Positions 21,003 through 33,533 of a stretch of 64,000 nucleotides of DNA are shown here, one piece after another. Position 1 is the first letter of the stretch; each line of letters starts with the position of its first letter. The stretch comes from Archegozetes longisetosus (lineage: Eukaryota; Arthropoda; Arachnida; Sarcoptiformes; Trhypochthoniidae). The stretch is taken from positions 2,332,001 to 2,396,000 of the forward strand of contig JAEMBT020000009.1 in NCBI GenBank assembly GCA_018873245.2, written 5' to 3'. The notes below the pieces were generated by a model. It was not told where the DNA came from, made no database searches, and worked only from the letters and a program-made list of their open reading frames with translations. The position numbers and the translations under genes are program-made.

Positions 21003-21559
21003 ACTAGGACATCATTTATGTCTTTTGATTTTTTAAATAAGTGTTTTAAATTCAGTTTTTAGTGAAAGTTTTGTTTTTTGTGAATTTTACTCACACTGGT
21101 TTTACTCTAAGTGTAAGTCTAATTATTTTTTATTATTTTATTTATCAAGGTTTTTAGAAGTAAATTTAATTAAATTTGAGATTTTCAATTTAAGTACTAA
21201 ATACCACAATTTTTTACTATATAAATTTTATAATTTTATTTTTATATTTCACACACATTCATTCGCACGAAACACACTAAACGTGGTCATAGGCGGGTGG
21301 ACTCTCCATTGTTGGATCGTGATACAAGTCTAGCCGGAGAGACCAGAAGTGGTTACTTTCGAGTAATGATTAACTTTAGGTTCGAGCACTATCCCGTTTA
21401 CAATAATGCGGGAGTACAATGTTTACTGTTATAAATTGGAATGAAAACTCGAATGAGATCTAATATTGTCTCAAAATTTTTGACAAATTTTTCCACTGTG
21501 TACTTTCTCTTCCAGAGTAATTTTATTAATATTTAATCAAATAGCAGAAAATAAATTTC

Positions 21560-21830
21560 CAGAATTTAATGACTCAAGACTTAACCTAAATAACTTCTAA
21601 GATGAAGAATCTGTAATTGAATTCTTGAAAGGTTTAAACTCATTCCAACCAGAGATTATGCTGCCACTCATGCCCGATGTACAAAGTGTTCATCTCCAAT
21701 GATGCCAACGAATGATGCTAGAATGAAAATTGGTTGGAGATTGAGATGCGTGAGTGAAATATGCCGCCATTCATGCAATCCACTCAAAGGAACATGTTTT
21801 GAGAGGACCCATTAAACATGGGTCAGTATG
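21560..21830 (+). pseudogene. Merlin/ISXO2-like transposase, zinc-ribbon fragment
   Basis: With frame changes, the stretch reads ESVIEFLKGLNSF, then ARCTKCSSPMM...WRLRC...RHSCNPLKGTCFERTH. A CxxC...C zinc ribbon followed by a KGTxFERTH-like box is typical of the N-terminal part of ISXO2/Merlin transposases. The catalytic DDE part is missing. Confidence 0.5.
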
Positions 21831-22026
21831 AATCAGATGTATTATTACATTGTTTATCTTTTTGGTAAATTTTGGTAAGAATTTGTTTTCCTTTAATACC
21901 TAATAACTTATAGGTCTGTATCTTTCCTAAAAACGAGAAGATATTGTCACATTTATTTCTGTGACGAGGGATCATCTATACACGAAAGACCCGATCTAAA
22001 TGTTTTTTGTAGAGTCTTTCATGTAT

Positions 22027-22044
22027 GTGTGTGTGTGTGTGTGT
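22027..22044. repeat. (TG)n microsatellite
   Basis: A short TG tract of about nine units. Confidence 0.9.
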
Positions 22045-22083
22045 TTGTCCAAGTTGTACGAATTGGAATCGGGGGGGCCTCAA

Positions 22084-22640
22084 TGTAAGATCACAATCCG
22101 TAGTTACTTATAATTCTATCAGTGAGTCTAATAGGACTCGATAGAATTGTGCTTTAGTAGAAAATTAAGTTACAACTTACTTTTAATAGAAATCTTCTTT
22201 TATTAATACAAATATATATATACAACGATACAATAGTAGTGATCAACTATTACATTTCTTACATACCATACAGTACTAAGTAAGAGAGATTTCTTACATA
22301 CTATACAGTACAGAGTAAGAGATGATTTCTTACATACTATAAGTACAGAGTAAGAGAGTATTCTTACATACTTTACAGTACAAAGTAAGAAATAAGACTG
22401 TTCTTAATAAGAAATCACCTCTGCTTTTATACTCTTTTTGATGTCCTAAACTTACTATATTTAGCTCAATGGAAAAAATTATTCTTACATCAAAATACTT
22501 GTAATTTAGGTAAACAATACATAGTCAATTGGAAATTTACCTGTACTGTAACTAAAAACTTAGGACACCTAAAAGATGTAGCTACAGTTTCTACAATTAC
22601 TTTATTTTTATCTTATCAAAAATAGATTAATATTTTATTC
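22084..22640. repeat. Possible LTR with four tandem palindromic units
   Basis: The stretch begins TGTAAGATCACAATCC after a G-rich tract. At 22255-22395 it carries four copies of a unit of about 35-45 bp (TTACATACTATACAGTACAG between CTTAC and GTAAG arms), then TTTTATACTC. This resembles an LTR with enhancer repeats, but I cannot define its far end. Confidence 0.35.
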
Positions 22641-23058
22641 TTAAAACGAAGAAAACAAACTGAATAAACATAAAAACTAAATAATATTTTTCTATTTCAC
22701 AATATGTAAAGCTTTCGTGCTTAGTCTTTAAGAATGATAAATTTATTTAAAGTTCACTTATTGCCTACTAAAATGAAAACTAAAGATACCTTCGATTAAA
22801 ATTTGTATATAAGGTTCAAGAAACGCAATAAAACAGGTGTTTGACCAGAAAGACTCAGACTTCTGTCGAATTTAAGATATATTAATTCACTGCTCTTTTA
22901 ATCCCTAAAAGATCAATATTTGAAACCTTTTCACCTGTTAACTCTAAATACAAAATAAATACAAAAACCTATGAAAACTTATTGCTAGACCGAACTGCAA
23001 TTGACATAAATTTGTTACTTAAACCATTTTTTAATAAATAGGAAATAGTCTTAATCTA

Positions 23059-23795
23059 CAGACAATTTCAAAACTAACTGGGATACTTTAAATTGGTATA
23101 ACTTTCCAACCGATTTACCGAATTAAGTCAAATTTTTTTGCAAAATAACCAGTAAACATATAGAATTTATTTGCATCAGGAACCATAATAATATCTTGTA
23201 AAATAAAAATGTTATTAAAGGAAATATCAAAATCTATAATAAATATGTTTCATATCTTATATAAATGAACATTTGCACCTTTAATTTAATAAAATTATCA
23301 TTATATTAATTAATTAGACGTAATTTAATCAAAGGGTTAGTCAAAAGCCAAAACCCACTCATTACTTCAAATGAGCAACTGTTGGAAGTACTCAATCATG
23401 TGTACGAACAAATGAGAGATGTTTCTTGGCGTCAATATTTCATCAATTTGATTGACTCAATACCCCGTCGATTGCAAACAGTAATTGATTCTAATGGAAG
23501 TTATACACGATAATAATTGATATTAATTTATAATTTCATGAATTTGATTTATTTTCACACATACTTTGTTAAAAGTATTTTATTTTATAAATCTATCCAT
23601 TAATTATCTAAACAAATATAAATTTCTCGTTTTTCTTTTATAACTTTTTTGTTTATTGAGATATTTAAATGATTTCTTTTGTAATAAATTTCTATATGTT
23701 TCTAGATTATTTTGAAAATAATTTCATTAAAATTGTTCTACTCATTATAGAGTTATAACCATTTAAAGTGTCCCAGTTAGTTTTGAAATTGTGTG
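23059..23795 (+). mobile_element. Deleted Tc1-like element with transposase C-terminus
   Basis: Inverted ends contain AATTTCAAAACTAACTGGGA, with TA duplications at 23057-23058 and 23796-23797. On the plus strand, 23350-23510 encodes the end of a Tc1-type transposase (VSWRQYFINLIDSIPRRLQT, ending GSYTR). The rest of the transposase is gone. Confidence 0.8.
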
Positions 23796-23989
23796 TATAT
23801 TCCTTTACAGATAGTTAATAACTAAACATGAAAAACTAGACATAAATGATGTCCTAGTTACTATTGGAATATCGAAATTTTGAAAAATCATAACTTCGCC
23901 CACAGTAGAAATTTTGAGAATCCGATTGCATATTCTTAAATAGTATATTTATATAGAAATTTAAGAAAAATTTGCTAGGTGTGGCTTGT

Positions 23990-24990
23990 TGTAGAACAGC
24001 TTGAATACGTTTCGGCACTGATTTCATCGAATTTTCAGTCAGTTCGGGACGAATATTCTGCCATACCTTCAGAATAACGCTTTTTAACTGGCTTTTGTTC
24101 GAAATATCATATTCCCGAATACTTGTGTCCACATACTCCCATAATTGCTCAATAACGTTAAGATCTGGACTCTGTGGCGGCCAAACCAATAGCGAGATAT
24201 CATTATCTTCAAAGAATTTTTAAGCTAATTTGGAGTTATGTTTCGGATCGCAGTCTTGTTGGAAAATAAAAGTGCGTCCGATTTTGAGTTTTTCGCCCAC
24301 TGCTTAAAATTATTGCTCACAATATCAACATAAAGTTATCTGTCCATCATTTCTTCAATAAAGACCAGAATTCCAGTCCCACTGGAGAATATACAGCTCT
24401 AGACACAAACTGATCTACCGCCGTGTTTTAAAGTTGACTGCAAACAGTCTTTGTTTAGCTCTTCACCAACTTTTCTATAGACTTTTATGCGTCTATCTGA
24501 TACAAATAAGTTAAATTTACTTTCATCAGACCATAAGACACGGTTCCAGAAAGTATCATCCTTAGAAAGATATTTGTTTACAAATTCCATTCGTTTCTTA
24601 CGATTACGTGAATTAATATATGGTTTTTTCGAGCAATTTGACGGTTTATTTCAAATTGTTTTACAGTCCTGATAATAGTTTTAGGACTAACTTTCTTATG
24701 GTATAAGTTATTAAATTCATCGGCAACTTTTACTGAACTGATCTGCCGGTTTTTGATAACCATACGTTTGATAATGTGTTGCTCTTTGTTTGTTAATTTT
24801 TTCCGACCCCTTCCTTCGCGATTAACAACAGATTTGAATCGTTCATACTTCTCTACAATTTTATGAGCAGTTTGCGGGATAACTCCTGTCATGTCATGGA
24901 TCTCACTAAATAGTATCCCTTTTCTAAACGCAGTTTTACAATTACTTGACGCAAGTCGTTAGATATTTGTTTCTCGCGATAGACATAATT
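23990..24990 (-). pseudogene. Tc1-family transposase, broken
   Basis: Pieces in order on the minus strand are: an N-terminal helix-turn-helix region (24892-24578, TGVIPQTAHKIVEKYERF), the first catalytic aspartate block VLWSDESKFNLF (about 24530), and the last block PPQSPDLNVIEQLWEYVD (24189 onward) with its glutamate, ending VLQQ. The spacing fits the DD34E type. Frame changes separate the pieces, and the 3' end merges into the inverted repeat at 23859-23996. Confidence 0.85.
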
Positions 24991-25257
24991 GCATTTAATT
25001 CTAATTATATATTTAAATTCTGCAATAAATGTATTGTTAGGTAAAATTTATATAATATTAGATAAACAACAAAAGCTACTTGAAATTATAGTCAACTTAA
25101 TGCGAAGCGCGATATCAAAACAATTTTGTCAAATAATTTTTAGGTATTGACTCAAATGCGTCTTAATTTCGTTCTCATAGCAATAAAGACAATATTTTAA
25201 TTTTAAAATACAGCGCTCCAAAATGACACATATACATATATCGTCGCATGAGAATTA
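24991..25257. other. AT-rich spacer, nothing recognised
   Basis: There is no frame, repeat or inverted end that I can assign. Confidence 0.5.
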
Positions 25258-25497
25258 TAAGGTTCTATCTCATGCAAACCCTGTTTTGAGTAAAACAGAT
25301 TCAAAGTTTACTTTTAAATTTGGTGCCAATGGAATAATATTTTCAAAAGTCTTTTTGCCTACAACATGAGGGTCACTAGGGTCACTAGAAGTATAGAAAG
25401 CGCTCAGCATTTCCCTGATCAAGTAACAATTAGTTGGTCAAATCAAAGCACAAATTTTTGGATGGAACTTTGTAACTTTCAAATGGAAGCAAAAGTT

Positions 25498-27909
25498 TAG
25501 TATTATAAGGTTCTATCCATAGTACTTCAGTGGAAAAATTATTTAAATGTTTACACGAACGAAATTTTAATCTAAAACATCGAAATGCTTTGAGGAATTC
25601 CAAATTAAATGAAGAAAAACAAGTTTTTATTCACATCAAAGAAAATTTAAGTTAATTATCACACAGTTTGATTTAAATCAGTTCAAATAACTGTTTAAAA
25701 AATATTTATCTGACTTAGGACACCAGCTCATCATTGAATCTAAATTCTTTTTCTTTTCAGCTGTGATTTTATACTTATTGTTAACTATTTTTGGATTCGG
25801 AAAATCATTAATTCAAGTATCTTTGCTATTTCTTGAAGACCTTTCGTAGTGTCTAATATTGATAGTAATGAAGTTTGAATCAGGAGATAAGCGATAACTG
25901 TTTTCAAACAAATTTTGTGTTAAACGCAATTCACATATTCTTTTCAAGGGTATTAAATTATAATTGAATAACTTAGCACAACTCTGAAAATCTTTGAAGT
26001 TTTCTTTTTTCATTTCGATAACAATATATGGATTTTTTCTGTTTGCATTTCTAATCAGTCGACTGATTATATTCAATGAGAAATATTCAGTTTTGCTCAA
26101 ACACTTTTCAGTATTGCTGTGAATGTTATCAATTTCTTGTACGCAGCTGTGTCCAGGCGCAGAAAATTTGTGTCTAATTTGAGAAATTTGAGGATTCTTC
26201 TTAAGAAAATAAGTCATTGCGTAAGTCATGATAGAGTTTTTGTTTTGTGGAATACAGGAATCGCTCCATAGTGTCAATGAATCAATCTTTGGATGACTTT
26301 CAATAATTTTCTCGAGAGTAATCAGTAAAGCGCTGGCAATGTCATTACAACTTCTGCCGCATGTTCTCTCATCCTATAGAGCACAATAGCCCTGCTTTTT
26401 GATTGAGTCGTGTGCAGTCAGATTATAACAATTAATTTTTCTCTTATAATAGAAATTATTGACAAAACTCTGCGGACAAGTTATCACTTTCTCCAGATCA
26501 AAACACTCGACTAATTTTGCTACATTTTCGCGATCTAATTTGCAGTCAGCTCTAATCAAGTCTTTCAATTTAAGATGATTTTGATAATCAATATTATCGA
26601 TATCATTACTAACTTTAAACTTTTCACATGTGTCACACAAATAATTTTTTGGTTTATTGAAAGAAACATTGAATTCAATGTTGAAAACTTGTCGATAAAA
26701 AGAAATTTTGACAGCACTTTCTTCAAATTCAGAGCACTTTTCGACATACATTTCATACAATTTAGGTACAGATAAAGTCGACTCGAGATATTTTCGGGAA
26801 GTTTCAGTTCTACGATAATGAGACTCAGATGTTGGAAAGGATGTGATATGACTTCTCACGAAATTACGACTTTGATCAGAAATAAATTTTTTTCGGTGTT
26901 TACCAGCTTTAGAAGGGATGGGAATTCCTGTCACTAACTCTCGAATTTTTAATGCAATATAAACGAATTTCTGACTTATGTCGAGTGTGGCCAAAAAGAA
27001 TTTCTTACAAACTTTTTGATCTCCGAGTAGGAAATTATAAGAATAATTATACATTTTTCGACAATTCGAATTTTGATAATTAGAAGTCAAGGATTTCTCA
27101 ACTGAACGACTAATAAAGTTTCTTTTCCCAAAATTGTCGAGTTTATAAAAATTTGATAATAAGTTTTGTCTTTCTACAAGTGTGATTCTGGAATTGCATT
27201 TGAAAAGGCATTTTTCAGTACACGTTTCTCTTAGTCTTTTAGCTTCGACTAATTTCCCCTTTGAATTGATGTGTTTCAACCCTTTTTGATAATTAGACTT
27301 TCTTTTATTACATTTCCAATTATTAACATTTCTCGACCTTTTTCTGGTTCTGACTCTCAAACTGTAATTCACGAAATATATATTTAGAACAAAATCTGTT
27401 CACGAATTGACTATAATTTGGTCACAAAAAAGCTCAACATTTAAAATGAAAAATTAAACTAAAAAATGTTATAAATCAGCTGAGCTCGTTAGAAAACTAA
27501 AATTTTTTATAACTGAAATAGAAAATATCACAAACCTCTGATTGCCCTCACTTTCTTCATTAAAATATATAATAGTCGTATCCGAACTATCGCTTTGATT
27601 TTGCATTTCTTATTAAGTATCAAAATTAATTCACTTTTTTACGTTGAAACTGTTTTACTAACACATTTTATATAAATAATAACAATATTTTCAAACAATA
27701 ACATTGTTCTCAATTTGATATATGATAAAAAAGTGTATCATCTCATTAGTCATTAAATGTTTTTATGGTTTACTGTTTTGAACGATGACTAGAATGCTGT
27801 AAAATGGAAAGCTTTAAAAATATTAACTAAATTAAACGGTTAAATGTAGTTTTAAAAAATTTTGATTAGTTTATAGCTCTATTTGAAAGGATAGAACCTT
27901 ATAATCCTA
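25498..27909 (-). mobile_element. DNA transposon with TTATAA flanks
   Basis: The ends GGTTCTATCC (25509-25518 and 27889-27898) are inverted, and TTATAA lies outside each. A second, outer pair (GGTTCTA with TTATAA at about 25254 and 28059) suggests an older element of the same family around it. Because TTATAA is its own complement, it could be part of the inverted ends rather than a duplication. The transposase lies between 27372 and 25813. Confidence 0.65.
25813..27372 (-). pseudogene. Transposase-like protein, one premature stop
   Basis: A single frame of about 520 codons is broken only by TAG at 26374-26376, probably a former tryptophan codon. The N-terminal part is basic, followed by a CLFKCNSRI cysteine cluster. 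The middle has KFISDQSRNFVRSHITSFP and a CDTCEKF zinc-like pair. The C-terminal part has LWSDSCIPQNKN, which fits the second acidic residue of a DDE nuclease. I know this protein type as a widespread uncharacterised transposon family of insects and cnidarians, but cannot name its superfamily. TIRs surround it. Confidence 0.7.
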
Positions 27910-28201
27910 ACATCTCGAAAAATATCATAATTCTAGCCATTGCGCGCGAATGGATTTAGATATTTGACAATTAGTCTTAGCGTTATGTTCATAATAGGAT
28001 GGAATACAACTGGCAATACATAACTCAGTTTCTCAAAAATTAGAGATTAGAACCTTATAATTCTGAGCCGACGACTAGTAAAGTTACACTATATGAAAAC
28101 TGTACACAAAAACTTGGATCGAATTTTTCATTCTCAATGAGATCCTGAGTCACAAAAAATAATTGTGACGATTATATATAAATTTATATATTCTATACAT
28201 A
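27910..28201. other. Flank between two transposons
   Basis: It holds the outer copy of the GGTTCTA end (about 28045-28058). A GATCCTGAGTCAC...GTGACG motif (28142-28169) resembles the last 30 bases of LTR-2. No gene. Confidence 0.4.
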
Positions 28202-29836
28202 CACTGCCGCTCATAAGTGTGGAAAAATTTCATAATGTATAAAAAATTCATTTATTTCTCTATGACTTGGAATTAAAAAAACAATTAATATCGCATATAT
28301 GTACTATGTTTATGTCTTCAAAAATGGGTTTAATAAACAGAATTTCGATCGTAGTTTGGTTAGAGTTTGAATTCGTTTAAAACAATGCGGGTCAAAATTA
28401 AGTAAAAATTTGTGAAAGTTTTAATAATGTTAACCAATTTAGCTATAAATTAGTGACTAGTAATTAGTATTGCCTCCGTTCGCTTTGATCACTTCTTCAA
28501 GTCGTTTAGGGATGCTTCCGATCAACTGATCAATGACTTCTTGTCCGATCTGTTCCCAACTTTCAAATAAGGTTTTTTGAACCTTGCAATTGATTTCCGG
28601 CGAGATTGAGGTACCGATCTGTCCAATTCGTCCCACAAATGCTCGATCATATTCAAGTCTGGGCTTTGTGGTGGCTATTCAATCTGTTCGATCCCATTTT
28701 CCGCGAACCAATTCTTCGCTAAACGCGAAGTGTGTTTGGGATCGTTATCAGATTGAAAGATAAAATTATTTCTGATACCCATGCGTTCTGCACTCGCGTA
28801 TAAATTGTTATCAATGGTTTCTCCATAAAGTTTATCGTCCATTTTAGTATTAATTTCGACTAAGTTGCCAATACCAGAGGCCGAAACACATCCCCAGATC
28901 ATTACAGATGGCGAGTACTTCTCATCAACCTCCATGTTGTCTTTACTAAGCCCTTCATTTCGTTTTTTCACATTCTAATCCGTCTTTTCGAGTTAATTAA
29001 CTCGAATTTTGATTCATCTGACCAAATGATTTTATTCCAGAAGGCCAGTGGCATATTTAAGTATTTCTTTACAAACGCGAGTCTTTTTATGCGATTTTAC
29101 CACTTATAGCCGGTCTCTTGCGTGCGATTCCGCCAAAATAATGCTTTTCTCTTAATCGCCGTTTAATTGTTGATTCACTGCAATTGATGTTTGCAGATTG
29201 TAGGTCTTGTTTGATTTCTGTAGCGGAAATTCTTCGGTTTTTCGCCACAGTTGTTAAAATTCTGTGATCAGTTCGCTTTGTTGTACAGCGTTTTCGACCA
29301 CTTCTTGTTAAGTTACGAGCAGTTCCGAAAGTGTTTATCTTTTTTGCGACTTTATAAATACATGAAATACTGCATCTTATCATTTCGGCTATGGTTTGAT
29401 ATGTTTTGCCTTCACTTCTCATCCTGAACATTTGAAGACGTTCGACTCGAGAAAATTTTTGGGATTTGACCATTTTTTCAAGCAATTATTTTTAAATTAA
29501 TATATTTTGGTTTTAAAATGCTTTAATTAACTAGTATTTTGTTCTATTTAGTTTTGAAGGATTTTTAAATAATTTTTATTCACTTTAATTCAGTCAAATG
29601 AAAATTTTTTCTTATTTATGACCGCATGAAAAAATCATAAAAATTTTTTGATTGCTTATATCTTTACTTCAAATGCGATACTATTTGATATCTTTATACC
29701 GTTCGAATCCTAAATTATGACTCATTGATTTAAGACAAGTTTCGCTAAAATCAGCGAAGTAATTCCTTAGTTATATTCAATCAAAGACAAGACATCGAGT
29801 TAATTCCTCTTTTTACCATACTTATGAGCGGTAGTG
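28202..29836 (-). mobile_element. Tc1-family transposon, full length but decayed
   Basis: Inverted ends CACTGCCGCTCATAAGT and CACTACCGCTCATAAGT, TA duplications at 28200-28201 and 29837-29838, and a length of 1635 bp fit a complete Tc1 element. Its transposase (minus) lies in two main pieces. 29485-29087 is the helix-turn-helix domain with SRVERLQMFRMRSEGKTYQT. 28971-28675 contains the second catalytic block SDNDPKHTSR. The link between them and the C-terminal DE block (around 28660-28500) is frameshifted. Confidence 0.9.
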
Positions 29837-29839
29837 TAT

Positions 29840-29860
29840 CTAGGTTAGGTTAGGTTAGGT
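29840..29860. repeat. Four CCTAA telomere-like repeats at an R1 3' end
   Basis: In the sense of the R1-clade element (minus), a run of six A's is followed directly by four CCTAA units, then the Tc1 element. CCTAA is the complement of the TTAGG arthropod telomere repeat. Confidence 0.75.
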
Positions 29861-29865
29861 TTTTT

Positions 29866-32261
29866 AGAAATAAGATTTATATTGCTGGTCCCTACCCCAT
29901 GTATACAATAGGAGCCTTAATTATGTTATGTACAAAAGTTCTTTTAGATGTTAATTAAATTAAAATTTTTGATTTCATCATTAATTAATAATATACGAAT
30001 TCAAGTTAATTAAATACAGTCTTACAAAATTCTTTGAAATAAGGAATGTATTCTTTATCGATAAGACCCTTCAGACGTACCGGCCACTGATTTCCATAAT
30101 TATCACAAATAGTCCTCAGTTTTAATCTCTGATGACTAAATTGTTCACATTCATATATAATATGCTTCGCATCTTCATTATCGGCTCCGCACAGATAACA
30201 TCTGGAGTAATCTCTAACTCCAACTCTCTTTAAATAGCTATTTAAGTTCCCATGGTTTGTAAGTAGTTGTGTCATTTCAAAGTCTGTTTGAAAGCGATTC
30301 TTAATTTTCTGTCTATATTCAACATTTGGTATATATTCTCTTGTTATGCCTCCTCTCGTAGATTCGATTCACCTTTTATTACACTCTTTTAAGTTCTGAT
30401 TTGCGATTATATTTTTTATATAAGAATACGGGACAAGATAAAAGTCTATCGATCGGTGAGCTATGGATCCATCCTTTGATAGTTGGTGTGTGATAGAGTA
30501 GTAATCATTATTATTAAACAATTGAATGTCGGAAAATCTGATAGTTCTTTTTTTTATTATAAGAATATTGACTTCACTTAGAATCTGTTGCACTAACTTT
30601 GTGATTGACTTTGCATTTTGTAGAGATTTAATGACCACAATATTTGTATAAATAGTTGGGGACTTGTTAATACAATTTTCAATTAGGTATTTTAAAGCCA
30701 TCAATACTGCAAATAATTCCGATTGGAATAACGAGCAGTAACTTGAAAGTTTGTATTTAGACTTTTTTACAATAATTTGATCCATAACTACACTGAAAGC
30801 CGATCCAGCCATATTTCGCTTCTTATATCCCGTTGTAAGAACACCTAACGATTCGTACGTATCATAAGATTGTTTGATTTCGACTGTAATTGCCGGATGT
30901 GGTAGTTTTTTCACATCTATAGCTCTCATGATTCGGTCAGTGTCTATATCTGATTGCAATAATTGCTATAGAAGATCAGATTTTATGTTCTTTTTTAAGT
31001 AATAATTCAATGCTATTTCTTTTATTTGAAGATCAATAGGAATCAGATTTGCGATCACATTAAGAGCATCAGTGGACACAGTTTTATAGGAACTACATAT
31101 ACGAATCGCTACTGATCTTTGTATGTCTCCAAGACTTTCGTTAATGTAGTTCTTGTTGAGAGCCTTAGCCCAAACAGGACATGCATAAGAAATGTTTGGA
31201 ATTATAGCTCCTTTGTATATAATATGTAAAGACTTTCGATTTAGGCCAAATTTATTTTTTGAGAATTGAATCAGATTCATGATTAGTTTTATGGCCTTAG
31301 TCTTTGCTTTATTGATATGCGGACTCCAAGTAAGCTTATTGTCTATTTCGACTCCAAGATATTGCATAGAATTCGATAGTGACAATTCAGTTTTATCAAA
31401 AGTGATTTTCGGTTTTTGAAATTTCAAATTTCTGGTGAATAAAACTGAAGTGGTTTTGCTTGTATTGAACTCTAGTTTGTTTTGAAGAGACCACTGATGA
31501 ATCTTTTCTAGCATATGATTTGCTTTTATTTCGAGTTCTGTAACCGAGTTGCTTGATATCATTAGAAGTGCGTCGTCAGCGAAAGCTTGAATTGTAACTC
31601 CCAAAGGTGTCTTGAGACTCAATAGTCCATCAATTATTAAATTCCAGAAGCCTGGACCGCAGGAACTGCCTTGAGGGCAACCTCTAGTCAATTTTTTAGT
31701 AATTTATATATTCTGGAACCAAAGTTTTGCAGTTCGGTTGTTGAAATATGATTTGGTCAGTTCAAACAAATTTTTTGGGCACTCGAATCTTTTTAGTTGG
31801 TTCAATATAACGGGCCAAAAAGCGTTATCAAAGGCTCCAGAAATATCAAGTGCAATAAGCAGTCAAAATCTTTTTGATTCGAAAGATATATCGACGAAGT
31901 TAACAGCACTTTGTATGGCATCAATGTAGACTTCTGTGGAGTAAAGCCAAATTGATTTTGATTAATTAGATTATATGAAGCGAGGTGATAGTAGATACGA
32001 TTAATCAATAACTTTTCGAGTATTTTTAAAAAGCAGACTTATCGGTCGTTAAGATTTGGCTGAAGTATAGTCTGATTTATTTGGTTTTTTCAATATCTTC
32101 ATACAATGTTTTCCATAAATCGGGGAAAAGACCCAAAGTTAAGCACTTATTGTAGACTTCAAGTAAAATGTTTGATCCGTTGAATGAAATTTCTTCACAA
32201 TATCGCCAGTGAATCCCTCTAAACCGGGATATTTCTAACTGTTTTGCATATTAAGACCGAG
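29866..32261 (-). pseudogene. R1-clade retrotransposon: RT, RNase H-like and C-terminal zinc region
   Basis: On the minus strand, 32261-31700 holds the RT start (GLEGFTGDIV, then NQNQFGFTPQKST) with frame breaks. 31691-30966 has RGCPQGSSCGP and the catalytic AFADD. 30959-30369 is RNase H-like. 30275-30006 ends with the CYLCG...H...C zinc motif (about residues 26-50) seen in R1/TRAS-type ORF2. The 3' UTR runs to an A-run at 29861. The upstream half of the same element (EN, ORF1) lies at 40063-44322, beyond a 7.8-kb insertion. About 200 residues between EN and RT are missing. Confidence 0.85.
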
Positions 32262-33533
32262 TCTACTACTAAACGACTAAACACAAAATGTCTAAATCAT
32301 AAGACCTAATTTTTTATAATCGAAAGTTTCTTTTAATCTAAAATTTTTTATCCGAAACATTTTTTCATTGAAATGTACATAAAACCGAAACATATATGTC
32401 GAAAAACAATATATTCACGACTTATTAAACCAAGTTCTTATAGTCTAAAATCATTTTAATGAAATCTTATAATAGTTTATAAAGTGTACTTTTACATAAA
32501 AGTACTCCGACATATTGAAATAATTAGTCACCTTTTGCTTTATATACATTGTTAGCCATCAATAGTTTCAAAGTATTCAATACTTCTAACGACCACTAAA
32601 ATAATTGATTAACATTTTATTATTTATATTAAGAAGTGATTAAAGACACGTATAAAATACGTGAAGCAGTTAAATCTAATAAATTTGTGATAAGTTAATA
32701 GTTATAATGGTTTGATTAAATTTGATTATTTGTATTTCAAACATATCAATAAGCACCTGTAGCAACTGTCGAAAATTTTAGTTATTTCTCATTCGACTAA
32801 TATTACAATCGATATTTTGTTATTCGATTATATGACTCAGATTTTGTGCCTTCGATATAATATTTTCGACTATGTCTATTTCGGTTTTATGTTTTGAGAT
32901 CAATTGTTTTAGTTGTTTTGGGTTTATATGTTGTGGTTTTGGATGTATAGAGTAGAACCTTTTATACTAAACCTCAGACCTTGTAGTAAAATAAGTGCCG
33001 AACTTAGAACCAATAATTTCGAGGAATAGTTTTAATACTTTATTCATCAACACTAATCTTATGATAATTTTAAAAAGTGTGAGAGTTGGTGTGAGAATTT
33101 CTTGATAAATTAGTAAAAGCATGAGAATCGGCTTATCATTCATTTCTGATTACTTTTATAATTTTCATATTCATAATAATTCATAATAAAATTGAGTCTT
33201 CACGAAGCAAAATAAAGTCATTAAGTATAAATATAATATAAATATTTGTCAAAATACAAATGTTAAATAACCTTATGACTTTATCTGTATACTGAATATT
33301 ATGCAATATGATTAATCCTGAGATAATTAAATGAAATATTTCTATAATCAAATAATGGTTTTGTTTATTATTAAGTAAAAGCTAGAACAACACTTTGTAT
33401 ATCTATTATTACACAAAATTATCATAAACACTGTCCATTATTATTGATACTACAATTGATATTTTTCTAAATAATATTTTTAGAGATTGATAACATTAGA
33501 CCTGAAATCTAATATTATTGGTGAAATAGTATA

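Larger units (their letters stand above)
21003..23858. mobile_element. Composite region bounded by Tc1-like ends
   Basis: Both ends read ACTAGGACATCATTTATGTC inward and are flanked by TA (21001-21002 and 23859-23860), as in Tc1/mariner elements. The inverted symmetry continues outward past the TA on both sides (20870-21002 and 23859-23996), so the true ends are uncertain. The interior holds unrelated fragments listed separately. Confidence 0.55.

Noticed and set aside
28142-28169. A third LTR-2 copy
   Set aside because: Only about 30 bases resemble the LTR-2 end. The rest of the LTR is not found, so it is mentioned only in passing.
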